Assembly: GCA_900317305.1 (NCBI GenBank)
Contig: ONGG01000010.1
Coordinates: 124,001-188,000 of the forward strand
Source: an uncultured Prevotellaceae bacterium
Lineage (GTDB): Bacteria; Bacteroidota; Bacteroidia; Bacteroidales; Bacteroidaceae
Length of the DNA: 64,000 nt
Direction: 5' to 3'
Below, piece by piece: positions 8,443-18,406 of this stretch (its first letter is position 1; every line of letters begins with the position of its first letter). The notes under the pieces were generated by a model, which saw only the letters and a list, made by a program, of their open reading frames with translations, ran no database searches and had not been told where the DNA came from. A program made the position numbers and the translations under genes.

Positions 8443-8484
8443 AAGCAGATTTGCCGAAATTCTTACAAAAAAGCATAGTTTTTC

Positions 8485-8515
8485 TTTGAGCGAAACCATT
8501 TTTGTAGTATCTTTG
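8485..8515 (+). promoter_or_regulatory. Promoter of lemA
   Basis: TTTG at 8485-8488 and TATCTTTG at 8508-8515 are separated by exactly 19 bp. A leader of about 75 nt follows before the lemA start; I see no clear structure in it. Confidence 0.7.
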
Positions 8516-8593
8516 TCAACGACAATCCCCTGCCATGACCTCATCTTTCTGGGCCCGGCAGGTATCATCTAACTTCTTAAAACAACCACAACT

Positions 8594-9169
8594 ATGCTAA
8601 TTGCCGTATTACTTATCTTGGGCATCATCATCGTCTTGGTGATCGCCGTGCTGCTTTATATCTATAACACCCAGCGCCAACTGGTGAACCTCGACGAGCT
8701 CTGCAAGAATGCCATGAGCCAGATTGCCGTGCAACTCAACTCTCGTTGGGATGCCGTGCTGGCATTGGCCAAGATGGCATCAAAATATGCCAAGCACGAG
8801 TCGGAGACCATCATCAATACCATTAACGCTCGCCGCCAGACACAGGTGGTCACCGCCGAACAGGTGAATGCCCAGCAGGGAGAACTCTCGTCTATCCTGG
8901 GCCGACTCATGGCCATCGGAGAGGCTTATCCCGAACTGAAAGCCAACGATTTGTTCATCAACGCGCAGAGTGGCATTACCGAATACGAGGAGAAAGTGCG
9001 CATGAGCCGTATGGTGTACAACGACACCGCCACCAAGATGAACCGCATGGTGCGCCAGTGGCCGTCATCGTTCGTCGCCTCTATGCTGAACTTCCGTGAG
9101 AAGGAATACCTGACCGTCGACGAGGAGAAGAAATCTAGTTACCCCAACTTGGATGAGGCTTTCAATTAA
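8594..9169 (+). CDS. lemA: LemA family protein
   Basis: LemA, 191 residues, with one N-terminal membrane segment (residues 4-25) and a long alpha-helical domain outside the membrane. The family signature VNLDELCKNAMSQIAVQLNSRWDAV lies at about residues 32-56 and the typical YNDTATKMNRM...P segment near residue 140. The function of the family is not firmly established; members are repeatedly found next to DUF2207/TPM-type proteins, as here. The downstream gene overlaps its end by 17 bp. Confidence 0.9.
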   Translation: MLIAVLLILGIIIVLVIAVLLYIYNTQRQLVNLDELCKNAMSQIAVQLNSRWDAVLALAKMASKYAKHESETIINTINARRQTQVVTAEQVNAQQGELSSILGRLMAIGEAYPELKANDLFINAQSGITEYEEKVRMSRMVYNDTATKMNRMVRQWPSSFVASMLNFREKEYLTVDEEKKSSYPNLDEAFN

Positions 9170-10838
9170 TAAGAAAATCATTCCTTCGTTGCTCATCTTG
9201 CTCACCGCTGCCCTACAGGCGGCGGCGGGGCCGGTGTTGCACAACCTCGAAATTGAGGTGTCGCTGAAAGACAATGGTGATGCCGATATTGTAGAGATGC
9301 GCACGATGACCATCGACAATGAAGGCACAGAGTGCTATATTGTCATCGGCAATCTGGCGGGTAGCAACATTACCGACTTCAGGGTCACCGACGAGTCGGG
9401 TGCCGAATATATCAACGAAGGTAGATGGAATGTTGACCGCACTCGCATCGAAAAGACCCAGCGATGTGGCATCGTGACCAAAAGCGATGGCTACGAACTG
9501 TGCTGGGGACTGGGTATGCCCGGAGAGCGTACGTATATCGTGCGGTATACCGTCACCGACCTGGTGCGTGACTATGGCGAGACCGACGGTTTCAACTACA
9601 TGTTCGTGACCCGCAACATGAAACCCAGTCCGCAGGAGGCTTCCGTCACCATCAAGGCTCCACATCTGGCCAATGGTCTGCCCAAAGACTCGGTCAGGGT
9701 GTGGTCTTTCGGCTTCTACGGCGAGAACGAGATTGCCGATGGAGAGGTCGTTTCCTATACCACCGAGCCCATGACCGAGAAGAGTGCCATGATTGTGATG
9801 CTCGAACTCGACAAGGGCATTCTCCATCCCACCATGCAAGAGAAGGAGACGTTCGAGGAGGTGAAGGAGAGGGCGTTCGAGGGCAGCGACTACAAGGAGC
9901 CTGCGTGGTATCAGAAGCTGTGGAACTTCATCACGGAGGAGCCTGGCGTGTTCTTCGGCCTTCTTTTAGGAGGATTGCTTGGTCTCTGGGCAATATGGTC
10001 GGGTATTAGAGTCTCACGCGAACGGAAGAAACTGCTCAAGACCATCGACTGGTATCGGGATATACCCATCAACGGCGATCTGGTGCATGCACGCGGACTC
10101 TTCGACGCGTTCTACTTGGGTGGCGGCATTACCGACGAGGATATGATCAGTGCCATGGTGCTGCGGCTCATCCGCACGGGCACGCTCACCATAGAAGACC
10201 GGATTGTGATGCCCACTGGCCTGAGGCGAATCATGGGTGCCGAGGGCAAGGTGCAACCTTGTATCATCATCAAGGAGTTCAATGAGCGCAACCGTCTCAT
10301 CAATGCCGCACCCATCCGTAAGCTATACGATATGTTCCGCATGGCTTCGGGCGAGGACTTGGTGCTACAGCCTAGGGAACTCAAGAAGTGGATGGGACGC
10401 CATGAAGACGAGGTGATGGCTTTCGTCAAGTTGCTGAAGGAGTCTGTCTCGCTCAAACAGGCGAAAGCGGAAATCGAAGACACGAAGAAGGTGTTCGGAC
10501 TGAAGAAATACCTTCAGGACTTCACCCTTGCCAACGAGCGTCATGTGAGCGAGGTGTCATTGTGGAACGACTATCTGGTCTACGCCACGCTCTTCGGCAT
10601 TGCCGACCAGGTGATGGCCGATATGAAGCAGATCAACCCCGAGTATCTGCAGATGAACCAGATCTCGCGCAACCTCACCGACCGTAGGGTGGTGCCTATG
10701 CTCCTGGCCACAACATCGTCTACAGCCACCAGCATTAAGCAGTCGGTGGAGTCACGCAACTCGGGTGGCGGCGGACGTTCGTCATTTGGTGGCGGCGGTG
10801 GCTTCCACGGCGGTGGCTCAGGTGGCGGCGTGAGATAA
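9153..10838 (+). CDS. DUF2207 family membrane protein
   Basis: A 561-residue predicted membrane protein of the DUF2207 type. It has a signal peptide (about residues 1-25), an extracytoplasmic beta-rich domain (about 28-230), a transmembrane segment near residue 270 (VFFGLLLGGLLGLWAIW) and a large, probably cytoplasmic, C-terminal domain. The end is a glycine-rich tail with runs of GGGG, typical of the family. It overlaps lemA by 17 bp, an arrangement common across bacteria. Function is not known; cell-envelope quality control or stress roles have been proposed for related pairs. Confidence 0.85.
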   Translation: MRLSINKKIIPSLLILLTAALQAAAGPVLHNLEIEVSLKDNGDADIVEMRTMTIDNEGTECYIVIGNLAGSNITDFRVTDESGAEYINEGRWNVDRTRIEKTQRCGIVTKSDGYELCWGLGMPGERTYIVRYTVTDLVRDYGETDGFNYMFVTRNMKPSPQEASVTIKAPHLANGLPKDSVRVWSFGFYGENEIADGEVVSYTTEPMTEKSAMIVMLELDKGILHPTMQEKETFEEVKERAFEGSDYKEPAWYQKLWNFITEEPGVFFGLLLGGLLGLWAIWSGIRVSRERKKLLKTIDWYRDIPINGDLVHARGLFDAFYLGGGITDEDMISAMVLRLIRTGTLTIEDRIVMPTGLRRIMGAEGKVQPCIIIKEFNERNRLINAAPIRKLYDMFRMASGEDLVLQPRELKKWMGRHEDEVMAFVKLLKESVSLKQAKAEIEDTKKVFGLKKYLQDFTLANERHVSEVSLWNDYLVYATLFGIADQVMADMKQINPEYLQMNQISRNLTDRRVVPMLLATTSSTATSIKQSVESRNSGGGGRSSFGGGGGFHGGGSGGGVR

Positions 10839-10908
10839 TCATTCTCTATCGTCAGCCGCCTGTGGCGAACATCACACGAACAGCATCTATTCAGAAAAGG
10901 AAAAAACA

Positions 10909-10938
10909 GGGGGGTGGGCCAACAGCGGTCCACCCCCC
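10909..10938 (-). terminator. Rho-independent terminator of the CoA-transferase gene
   Basis: Twelve-bp GC-rich arms (10909-10920 and 10927-10938, one G-T pair) with a 6-nt loop are followed on the minus strand by TGTTTTTTCC. It lies about 28 bp past the CoA-transferase stop and between convergent genes, so it may also stop readthrough from the DUF2207 gene. Confidence 0.85.
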
Positions 10939-10966
10939 TTCGATAAAATTATGCAAGGTGTGAGAA

Positions 10967-12472
10967 TTATTTCACGTATTCGGCAAAGTCGGTAAGGTGC
11001 ATGTCGCCCTTGCGTGCCAGCGTGTCATGCATGGCGAAGGCGGCGGGCAGGCAGTGCTTGGTGTGACCACCCTTGCCAATCTTCAGATAGTCGGTGAGCA
11101 ACTGCTTGTAGTCGGGGTGTGCGCAGTTGTCGATAATGAGCTGGGCACGCTGCATGGGGCTCTTGCCGCGCAGGTCGGCCACACCCTGTTCGGTGACGAT
11201 GACGTTCACATCGTGCTCGGAGTGGTCCTGATGGCTCACGAAAGGTACGATGGAGCTGATGAGACCGCCCTTGGCTGTCGACGGACAGGTGAAGATGCTC
11301 AGGTAGGCGTTGCGCTCGAAGTCGCCAGAACCACCGATGCCGTTCATCATCTTCACGCCGCTGATCTGCGTGGAGTTCACGTTGCCGTAGAGGTCGCACT
11401 CGATGGCGGTGTTGATGGCGATGACACCCAGTCGGCGAATCACCTCGGGAGAGTTCGAGATCTCACTCTGGCGCAGGGTGAGGTGGTCTTTGAAGTAGTC
11501 CATATTGTCGTACACCTGCTTCAGGCACTCGTTGCTCACGGTGAGCGAGCAAGCCGAGGCGTCCTTCACACGGCCCGAGAGCATCATGTCGATCACGGAG
11601 TTCTGAATCACCTCAGTATAGATGTTGAAGTCGGGCACATGCTTGTCGGCACCCAGGGCACCGAGGATGGCGTTGGCGGTAGAGCCCACACCACTCTGCA
11701 ATGGAAGGAACTCCTTGGGGATGCGGCCGGCATGAAGCTCGTCGACAAGGAACTCGGCGGTGAGGTAGCCGATGCGGTCGGTCACAGGGTCGCTGTCCTT
11801 GAAGGAGCGGGCCTCGTCGGGGATGTTGCACTCCACCACACCCACGAGTTTCTCCTTCGGTATCTCCACATAGGGCTTGCCAATACGGTCGCTCACCTTG
11901 GTGATGGGGATGGGAAGACGGTAGGGTGGGTCGAGAGGCTCATAGACGTCGTGGATGAATTTGGCGTTGGGATTGTGGAACGAGTTGAGCTCCAGAATCA
12001 CACGCTTGGCCAGACGGGCAGCCGTGGGACTGATGCCACCGGCGGCGGTGAGGTAGGCCTTGTAGATGTCACCACACTCTTCGATATCGCATACCTCGAG
12101 GATGGCCCAGTCTACATCACCATAGAAACCATAGCGCAACTCCTGGGCCATGTGGCTCAGGTGGAGGTCGTTGTAGGGTATCTCACCCATGTTCACGTGC
12201 TTGCGGAAATCGTTGTTCGTGGTGTAGGGGGCACGATACTTGATGGCGTTGGCCACAGCCAGGTCACCATCAGTGCTCTGACCTGTCGAGGCACCAGTGA
12301 AGATGCCCACTTTGAAAGGACGACCAGCCTCATGCTCTGCCAAGGCAATCTTGGCAAGCTCTTTGGTCACTGCCTTTGCTACTCCCGCAGGTGTGAAACC
12401 GCTGAGTGCAAGGTTCTCACCGTTTTTGATAAGCGACGCTGCTTCAGCAGCAGTCAGAAGTGTATAAGCCAT
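10967..12472 (-). CDS. Acetyl-CoA hydrolase/succinate CoA-transferase
   Basis: A 501-residue protein of the Cat1/AarC/ScpC family of class I CoA-transferases. It moves CoA between acyl-CoA and acetate or succinate. Family blocks include FTGASTGQSTDGDLA near residue 58, PLQSGVGSTANAILGALG near residue 260, the IYTEVIQNSVIDMM block that holds the catalytic glutamate region, GGSGDFERNAYLSIFTCPST, and VIVTEQGVADLRGKSP near the end. In succinate/propionate-producing Bacteroidales such enzymes take part in acetate and propionate formation. It is a single-gene unit with its own promoter and terminator. Confidence 0.92.
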   Translation of the reverse strand: MAYTLLTAAEAASLIKNGENLALSGFTPAGVAKAVTKELAKIALAEHEAGRPFKVGIFTGASTGQSTDGDLAVANAIKYRAPYTTNNDFRKHVNMGEIPYNDLHLSHMAQELRYGFYGDVDWAILEVCDIEECGDIYKAYLTAAGGISPTAARLAKRVILELNSFHNPNAKFIHDVYEPLDPPYRLPIPITKVSDRIGKPYVEIPKEKLVGVVECNIPDEARSFKDSDPVTDRIGYLTAEFLVDELHAGRIPKEFLPLQSGVGSTANAILGALGADKHVPDFNIYTEVIQNSVIDMMLSGRVKDASACSLTVSNECLKQVYDNMDYFKDHLTLRQSEISNSPEVIRRLGVIAINTAIECDLYGNVNSTQISGVKMMNGIGGSGDFERNAYLSIFTCPSTAKGGLISSIVPFVSHQDHSEHDVNVIVTEQGVADLRGKSPMQRAQLIIDNCAHPDYKQLLTDYLKIGKGGHTKHCLPAAFAMHDTLARKGDMHLTDFAEYVK

Positions 12473-12506
12473 ATTAGGATGATGTGTTTTTGATAATTAA
12501 CGGCTG

Positions 12507-12538
12507 CAAAGTTAGTTGAATTCGCCCAAAACCGCAAA
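12507..12538 (-). promoter_or_regulatory. Promoter of the CoA-transferase gene
   Basis: On the minus strand TTTG (12538-12535) and TAACTTTG (12514-12507) are 20 bp apart. A leader of about 31 nt follows. Confidence 0.65.
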
Positions 12539-12560
12539 TAATTCGCACTTTATTTTGGGT

Positions 12561-12595
12561 TTTGGGGCTTCCTATCTTTTTTTTTCCTAATTTTG
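12561..12595 (+). promoter_or_regulatory. Promoter of kdgK
   Basis: TAATTTTG at 12588-12595 fits the -7 box. The nearest TTTG (12561-12564) is 23 bp away rather than 19-20, so this is a weaker or regulated promoter. It lies back to back with the CoA-transferase promoter. Confidence 0.5.
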
Positions 12596-12616
12596 CACAT
12601 CAAATAGTTTTGTAAA

Positions 12617-13645
12617 ATGAGAGAAAACAAACGTATCGTCACTTTCGGAGAACTGTTGCTACGCTTCTCGAAAAGTGCGCATAGAAGGTTCACGCAGCGT
12701 GAGGAACTGCTTGGCAATTTCGGTGGTAGCGAGGCCAATGTGGCCATCTCGCTCGCCACGCTCGGCAACCAGGTCGACTATGTCACCCGACTGCCCAACA
12801 CACAAATCGGACTGGCCGCCAAGATGATGCTCCGGCAGTATCATTTGGGTGTGGACCATGTGATGGTCGACGGCGACCGCATGGGCACCTACTATTTCGA
12901 GGGTGCCGCCGCCTTGCGCAACTCCGCAGTCACTTACGACCGCGCCAACTCTGCCTTCGCCCAGCTCAAGCCAGGCATGATCGACTGGCATGAGGTGCTT
13001 CGGGGCGCCTCGGTCTTCCACACCTCGGGCATCGCGGCCGCACTCAACCAAGATGCCGCCGATACCACCTTCGAGGCCCTGCAGGTAGCCGACGAGATGG
13101 GACTCACCATCTCTTTCGATATCAACCACCGCAAGAACCTGTGGCGCTACCCAGGTGCACAGCCCGAGGAGACGCTGAGCCGCATGCTCGAGTATGCCGA
13201 TGTGATGTTTGGCGATGTGATCGAGTTTGAGTTCCTCACCAAGCATCCCAAGATTCCCTTCAAGGCCACCGACCCCAGCTACCAGATGGACCTGGAGCCC
13301 TACCGCGAGTGGTTCCACGACATTGTCAAGCGGTTCCCAAGGTGCCAGAAGTGGCTCATGGGCATGCGCAACCAGGTGAATGCCAGCCACCACCTGCTCA
13401 CGGCGCTCCTTTGGAGCGAGGACCGTCTCTACAGCACGCGCATCTACGACATCGCCGACATGGTAGACCCCATGGGCGTGGGCGATGCCTTCGCCGCCGG
13501 ACAGATACATGCCATGTTGGCCTACCCCGACGACAACCAGCGCATCCTCGACTATGCATTGGCCGCCTCCACCCTGAAATACACCTTCGAGGGCGACTTC
13601 AACCTCGCCACCGACGACGAGATACAGGCACTCATACAGAGTTGA
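12617..13645 (+). CDS. kdgK: 2-dehydro-3-deoxygluconokinase (PfkB family)
   Basis: A 342-residue PfkB-family sugar kinase best matched to Bacteroidetes KDG kinase, which phosphorylates 2-keto-3-deoxygluconate to KDPG in uronic acid breakdown. It starts VTFGELLLRF (residues 8-17), has the PfkB signature 1 region GNFGGSEANVAISLATLG near residue 33, and the catalytic/anion-hole motif DPMGVGDAFAAG near residue 284, where family members usually have DTxGAGD. Substrate assignment rests on the KduI/KduD pair and the rhamnogalacturonan locus in the same window; kdgA is not present. Confidence 0.82.
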   Translation: MRENKRIVTFGELLLRFSKSAHRRFTQREELLGNFGGSEANVAISLATLGNQVDYVTRLPNTQIGLAAKMMLRQYHLGVDHVMVDGDRMGTYYFEGAAALRNSAVTYDRANSAFAQLKPGMIDWHEVLRGASVFHTSGIAAALNQDAADTTFEALQVADEMGLTISFDINHRKNLWRYPGAQPEETLSRMLEYADVMFGDVIEFEFLTKHPKIPFKATDPSYQMDLEPYREWFHDIVKRFPRCQKWLMGMRNQVNASHHLLTALLWSEDRLYSTRIYDIADMVDPMGVGDAFAAGQIHAMLAYPDDNQRILDYALAASTLKYTFEGDFNLATDDEIQALIQS

Positions 13646-13710
13646 GTGCCTCGGCTCGCTCCCTCATCGGGCAAAAAAGCGGGCAAAACAAAGGAAAACC
13701 GACCTGGCCC

Positions 13711-13741
13711 TTTGATTTTTCATCAGAATCCACTACCTTTG
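13711..13741 (+). promoter_or_regulatory. Promoter of the cysS operon
   Basis: TTTG (13711-13714) and TACCTTTG (13734-13741) are 19 bp apart. Leader of about 30 nt; no T-box-like structure is visible. Confidence 0.7.
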
Positions 13742-13775
13742 TAGTTTCAAACAGCCACAATCACATATTCAGCAA

Positions 13776-15266
13776 ATGGAACAGACACTCATTATCTACA
13801 ACACCCTCAGCCGAAGGAAAGAACCGTTCAAACCACTCCATGCACCCAACGTGGGAATGTATGTGTGTGGTCCCACCGTCTATGGCGACCCACATCTGGG
13901 CCACGCCCGGCCGGCCATCACCTTCGACCTCGTGTTCAGATACCTCCGCCACCTGGGCTACAAGGTGCGCTATGTGCGCAACATCACCGATGTGGGGCAC
14001 CTGGAGCACGATGCCGACGATGGCGACGACAAGATAGCCAAGAAGGCAAGGCTCGAGCAACTCGAGCCAATGGAGATTGCCCAGCACTATACCAACCGCT
14101 ACCACCAAGCCATGGAGGCACTCAATGTGCTGCCTCCCAGCATCGAGCCCCACGCCACCGGACATATCATCGAGCAGCAGCAGCTGGTGAGCGAGATTCT
14201 CGAAAATGGCTTTGCCTACGAGAGCAACGGCAGCGTGTATTTCGATATCGAGAAATACAACGAGAAATATCATTATGGCATCCTCTCCGGACGTAACCTC
14301 GACAATGTGGTCAACGCCAGCCGCGAACTCGACGGCGTGGGCGAGAAGCACAACCAGGCCGACTTCGCCCTCTGGAAGAAAGCACAGCCCGAGCATATCA
14401 TGCGCTGGCCCAGCAAGTGGAGCGACGGATTCCCTGGATGGCACTGCGAGTGCACGGCCATGGGCCGCAAGTACCTGGGTGCGCATTTCGACATCCACGG
14501 TGGTGGCATGGACCTCATCTTCCCCCACCACGAGTGCGAGATCGCACAGGCGGTGGCCAGTCAAGGCGACCAGATGGTGCGCTACTGGATGCACAACAAT
14601 ATGATTACCATCAACGGGCAGAAGATGGGGAAGAGCCTCGGCAACTTCATCACCCTCGAGCAGTTCTTCACCGGCTCACACCCCACACTCACACAGGCCT
14701 ACTCACCGATGACCATCCGGTTCTTCATCCTCTCGGCCCACTACCGTGGCACTGTCGACTTCTCCAACGACGCGCTGAAAGCCAGCGAAAAGGGTTTGCA
14801 GCGACTGCTCGACGGCATTGCAGACCTTGACAGAATCGTGGTGGCTCCCACATCCGACAACGAAACCCACCAATTGGTGAGCACGCTGCGCCAGAAGTGC
14901 TACGATGCCATGAACGATGACTTCCAGACACCCGTCGTCATCAGCACGCTCTTCGAGGCTTGCCGCCAGGTGAATATCCTCATCGACCACAAGGGCACCA
15001 TCAGCGCCGACGATCTGAAGGAGTTGGCCGACACCATGAGGCTCTTCGCCTTCGACCTGCTCGGACTGCGCAACGAGAAAGGCAACTCGAGCAGTGCGCG
15101 CGAGGAGGCCTTCGGACGTGTCGTCGACATGGTGCTCGAACTCAGGGCCAAGGCCAAGGCGGCCAAGGACTGGGCCACCAGCGACCAGATCAGGGATGCC
15201 CTGAGCGAGGCCGGATTCGAGGTGAAAGACACCAAGGACGGCGTCACTTGGAAACTCAACAAATAA
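13776..15266 (+). CDS. cysS: Cysteinyl-tRNA synthetase
   Basis: CysRS, 496 residues, a class I synthetase that charges tRNA-Cys. The HIGH-type motif is DPHLGHARP (near residue 41) preceded by the zinc ligand Cys in [10 protein letters not shown]. Further zinc ligands appear in WHCECTAMG and the downstream HxxE segment (PHHECE). The KMSKS-type loop is [10 protein letters not shown] (near residue 282). The C-terminal helical domain with the [14 protein letters not shown] block, typical of CysRS, is present. It heads a transcription unit with the zinc-ribbon and LTA-synthase-like genes (27 and 10 bp gaps). Confidence 0.97.
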   Translation: MEQTLIIYNTLSRRKEPFKPLHAPNVGMYVCGPTVYGDPHLGHARPAITFDLVFRYLRHLGYKVRYVRNITDVGHLEHDADDGDDKIAKKARLEQLEPMEIAQHYTNRYHQAMEALNVLPPSIEPHATGHIIEQQQLVSEILENGFAYESNGSVYFDIEKYNEKYHYGILSGRNLDNVVNASRELDGVGEKHNQADFALWKKAQPEHIMRWPSKWSDGFPGWHCECTAMGRKYLGAHFDIHGGGMDLIFPHHECEIAQAVASQGDQMVRYWMHNNMITINGQKMGKSLGNFITLEQFFTGSHPTLTQAYSPMTIRFFILSAHYRGTVDFSNDALKASEKGLQRLLDGIADLDRIVVAPTSDNETHQLVSTLRQKCYDAMNDDFQTPVVISTLFEACRQVNILIDHKGTISADDLKELADTMRLFAFDLLGLRNEKGNSSSAREEAFGRVVDMVLELRAKAKAAKDWATSDQIRDALSEAGFEVKDTKDGVTWKLNK

Positions 15267-15293
15267 ACCATTCTTAGCCCAACATATCCTGCC

Positions 15294-16397
15294 ATGAACG
15301 AAAGAACGCGAAATTGTCCTGAGTGCAACAGGCCGATATACAAATATGCGCAGATTTGCCCCTATTGCAAGTGTGAGACCATGTTCTCCTCGGTCGATGA
15401 GGAGACCGACATGCTTGAAGGTGAGGAGCAAGTCAGCCCTGCCGACGACTTGGTAGAGGAGCCTGTGGCCGAGACGGAGGAGGAAGTCGTGGAGACTTCT
15501 GCCGACGACGGCAATGCCGATGGTGAGGAAGTGCCTGAAAAGCACCACCATGCCGTAATCGACCAGCTGAAGCATGAGACCGAGGTGGTGAAAAAGGAGT
15601 TCGACGAGAAAATCGGCAAGCGGTTCTCCACTTCTACCATCATCATCTCCATCGTCATCATCCTGCTTTCTTTCGCTGTCCTGGGCATCTATATCGCCGT
15701 GAGGATGATGGAGCAGGAGACGCTGAGCCTCAACGACCAGGTAGACAACTCCCTCAAGGAGGTGGTCGACAGCATGGAGATGGAACTTTACCAGAGCTCC
15801 ACCATCGTGGCCAAGTTCCCCGACAAGAAACGCCACTGCCTGCTCTATCTGCAGGATGGCAAACTGTGCGTCTTCGACGCCAGCACCAAGCGCGACTCCG
15901 TCATCGAACTGCAACAGCTCAACCCCAAGGCCGTGGTCGACTACCGTGGCAGTGGCGTGCTCAGCGCCTACCTCACGCCCAATGAGCACTATGTCGTCAT
16001 CGTGGCCGCCCGGAATCCTGGAAACACAGAGTTCGGACTCTACCGCCTGAGTGCCGACGACATGTCGCTCGAGATCATCGACAAGGGTAGGGTAGCCCAC
16101 GAGAAAGACGAGTATGTGGTGACCACCGACCTGCGCCGCGCCACCTATGATGCCAATGGCGACCGCCTCACTGGAGTGAGTGGTGCCAACGGCGAGCCGG
16201 TGATGCCCACTGTCACCAAACCCGAGGAGAAGCCCAAAACCCAAGTGGAGCACCGTGAGGAAGCCAAGAAGCCAGAGGTGGTGAACGAGTCCAAGCCCGA
16301 GGTCATCATTCCCAAGGCTGATATCGTACCCAAACCCACTGTCACCGACTTACAGGAGAAAATAGAGATCAAACCCGTGAAACCTGCCGGCGAATGA
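15294..16397 (+). CDS. Zinc-ribbon membrane protein of unknown function
   Basis: A 367-residue protein I cannot name. It begins with a double CxxC zinc ribbon (CPECNRPIYKYAQICPYCKC, residues 8-27), followed by an acidic linker (about 30-80), a transmembrane helix (about 113-135) and an extracytoplasmic beta-rich region that looks propeller-like. The last 60 residues are rich in Lys, Pro, Glu and Val, resembling a periplasm-spanning tail. It lies between cysS and the LTA-synthase-like gene, 10 bp before the latter, which suggests a shared cell-envelope role, but this is inference. Confidence 0.75.
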   Translation: MNERTRNCPECNRPIYKYAQICPYCKCETMFSSVDEETDMLEGEEQVSPADDLVEEPVAETEEEVVETSADDGNADGEEVPEKHHHAVIDQLKHETEVVKKEFDEKIGKRFSTSTIIISIVIILLSFAVLGIYIAVRMMEQETLSLNDQVDNSLKEVVDSMEMELYQSSTIVAKFPDKKRHCLLYLQDGKLCVFDASTKRDSVIELQQLNPKAVVDYRGSGVLSAYLTPNEHYVVIVAARNPGNTEFGLYRLSADDMSLEIIDKGRVAHEKDEYVVTTDLRRATYDANGDRLTGVSGANGEPVMPTVTKPEEKPKTQVEHREEAKKPEVVNESKPEVIIPKADIVPKPTVTDLQEKIEIKPVKPAGE

Positions 16398-16407
16398 CCT
16401 GCTGACC

Positions 16408-18366
16408 ATGAGAAGATTCCTACGACTGATAGCCTTCTTGCTTGGCATTCATGTTGCCGGGCTGTTCATGTTGTCGCTCTTCCGCCTGGCACAGTTTGGG
16501 GCGCTCCACTCCATGATGGCCAAAGACGGGGTGGCTCCCGTATCTACCGCTTTCGTCAAGGGCGTGTGGTTCGACAATGTCATCGCCTGCTATGTGATGG
16601 TCGTGCCGCTCGCCGTGTTGCTCATTGCTGCCACCTTCGGCTATTATGCCAAGTGGTTGCGCAAGGCGGCGGCCATCTGGCTCACGGTTTTCTTCATCGT
16701 GTTCATGGGCATCGCTGCCGCCAACATCCCTTATTTCGCCTATTTCTTCAAGAACCTCGACTCTTCCATCTTCGGATGGTTCGGATATGTGGGCACCACC
16801 ACGGGCATGCTCGTGGGCGAGGCGTCCTATTGGCCATACATCATCCTGTTCCTCGTCTCCGCCCTGCTCTTCGCCCTCGGCGTGAGAAAGTGGTATAAAA
16901 TCACCGACCGCTGCATCAGTTCACCCCAATCCACTCCATCTCCCCTCGCTTCCCGAAAAACAACAGCATTCGCCTTCTTGGCCAAACTCTGCGTCTCGGC
17001 AGCCTTCATCGGCATCTGCATCTTCGGCATCCGTGGACGCATGGGATACAACCCCATCAAGATCAGCCAAGCCTACTACTGCGACGACCCCTTCCTCAAC
17101 CAGCTGGGCATATCACCTACCTATAACCTGCTCACCAGTGCCCTCGACGACCTGCGGAAGGAGAATGCCGAGCTACACCTCATGCCCTACGACCAGGCGG
17201 TGGACGATGTACGCCAGTCGCTGGGCATCACCGGAGTGGTAGACAGTACGGCGGTGCTCCACCGCCATGTCGCTGCCGACAGTGCCGCCACCAAGCCCAA
17301 TGTGGTCATCATCCTTATGGAGTCGATGTCGGCCAGTCTCATGCAGACCTTCGGCCAGCCCCAACCCCTTACCCCCACACTCGACAGCCTCTACCGGCAT
17401 TCGCTCGCTTTCACCCATTTCTATTCGGCGGGCATACACACCAACCACGGACTCACCGCCACGCTCTACTCCTTCCCCGCGCTCATGATGCGCAATCTGA
17501 TGAAAGGCACCGTGACGCCACGACGCAGTGGACTGCCCACCGTGCTCAAGCAAGAGGGCTATCACAACTTGTTCTTCATGACCCATGAGTCGCAGTACGA
17601 CAACATGAATGCCTTCTTCCGCACCAATGGATACGATGAGATCTACTCGCAGGAGAGTTATCCCGCCAGCGAGGTGGCCAACAGTTTCGGTGTGCCCGAC
17701 AAATACCTCTTCGACTATGCCCTGCCTGTCATCAACAAGGCGGCAAGCGCCGGAGAACCGTTCATGGCCACCCTGCTCACCATCAGCAACCACCCGCCCT
17801 ATATCGTGCCCCAGTGGATGAAGACCCGCACCAAGGAGCCTGAGACCCAGATTGTGGAGTATGCCGACTGGTGCATCGGACATTTTCTTGCCGAGGCCCG
17901 CCAACAGCCATGGTACGACAACACGCTCTTCGTCATCCTTGCCGACCATGGAAAACTGGTGGGCGAGATGGACTCCGAACTGCCACAGTCTTACAATCAC
18001 ATCCCGCTGATCATTTTCGGACCTGGCATCCAGCCCGCACTCTACGATGGTCTGGGCACACAGGTCGACGTGATGCCCACCTTGCTCGGACTGATGCACA
18101 TTGGTTACGACTACGACGGATTCGGTGTCGACTTGCTCCGCGAGCGGCGCCAGCAGGTGTTCTATACCTCCGACACCCAGATTGTGGCACGCGACAGTGC
18201 CTCGTGCTTCATACACAACCCCATGCTCGGGCGCGACTTCTGCTACGACGTGCTGCCCGACGGACGCCTGCAGCAGACCCACGACGACCACCGCTTCCAG
18301 CCCCTGCGCCAATATGGTTTCGCCATGGTGCAGACGGCGGAGTTCATGCAACGGCACAGCAAATAA
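16408..18366 (+). CDS. LTA synthase family (sulfatase-fold) membrane enzyme
   Basis: A 652-residue protein with about five N-terminal transmembrane segments (residues 8-190) and a large extracytoplasmic sulfatase-fold domain. The domain begins KPNVVIILMESMSASLM (metal-binding Glu), carries the likely nucleophile Thr in HTNHGLTATLYSFP (near residue 350), and has the second metal site in VILADHGKLVGE (Asp-His). This is the architecture of lipoteichoic acid synthases and of Gram-negative phosphoglycerol or phosphoethanolamine transferases. In a Gram-negative Bacteroidales the product is probably a glycan or lipid decoration rather than LTA. Confidence 0.88.
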   Translation: MRRFLRLIAFLLGIHVAGLFMLSLFRLAQFGALHSMMAKDGVAPVSTAFVKGVWFDNVIACYVMVVPLAVLLIAATFGYYAKWLRKAAAIWLTVFFIVFMGIAAANIPYFAYFFKNLDSSIFGWFGYVGTTTGMLVGEASYWPYIILFLVSALLFALGVRKWYKITDRCISSPQSTPSPLASRKTTAFAFLAKLCVSAAFIGICIFGIRGRMGYNPIKISQAYYCDDPFLNQLGISPTYNLLTSALDDLRKENAELHLMPYDQAVDDVRQSLGITGVVDSTAVLHRHVAADSAATKPNVVIILMESMSASLMQTFGQPQPLTPTLDSLYRHSLAFTHFYSAGIHTNHGLTATLYSFPALMMRNLMKGTVTPRRSGLPTVLKQEGYHNLFFMTHESQYDNMNAFFRTNGYDEIYSQESYPASEVANSFGVPDKYLFDYALPVINKAASAGEPFMATLLTISNHPPYIVPQWMKTRTKEPETQIVEYADWCIGHFLAEARQQPWYDNTLFVILADHGKLVGEMDSELPQSYNHIPLIIFGPGIQPALYDGLGTQVDVMPTLLGLMHIGYDYDGFGVDLLRERRQQVFYTSDTQIVARDSASCFIHNPMLGRDFCYDVLPDGRLQQTHDDHRFQPLRQYGFAMVQTAEFMQRHSK

Positions 18367-18406
18367 GCCCTCAAACCGAAAGACAAACTCCATATCTACA
18401 AACATC

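Noticed and set aside
14703..16253. Long antisense open frame over cysS and the zinc-ribbon gene (similar ones over the CoA-transferase, LTA-synthase-like, SusD and metG genes)
   Set aside because: They are antisense to well-supported genes, lack any recognisable domain, and are explained by the strong third-position GC bias of the real frames.
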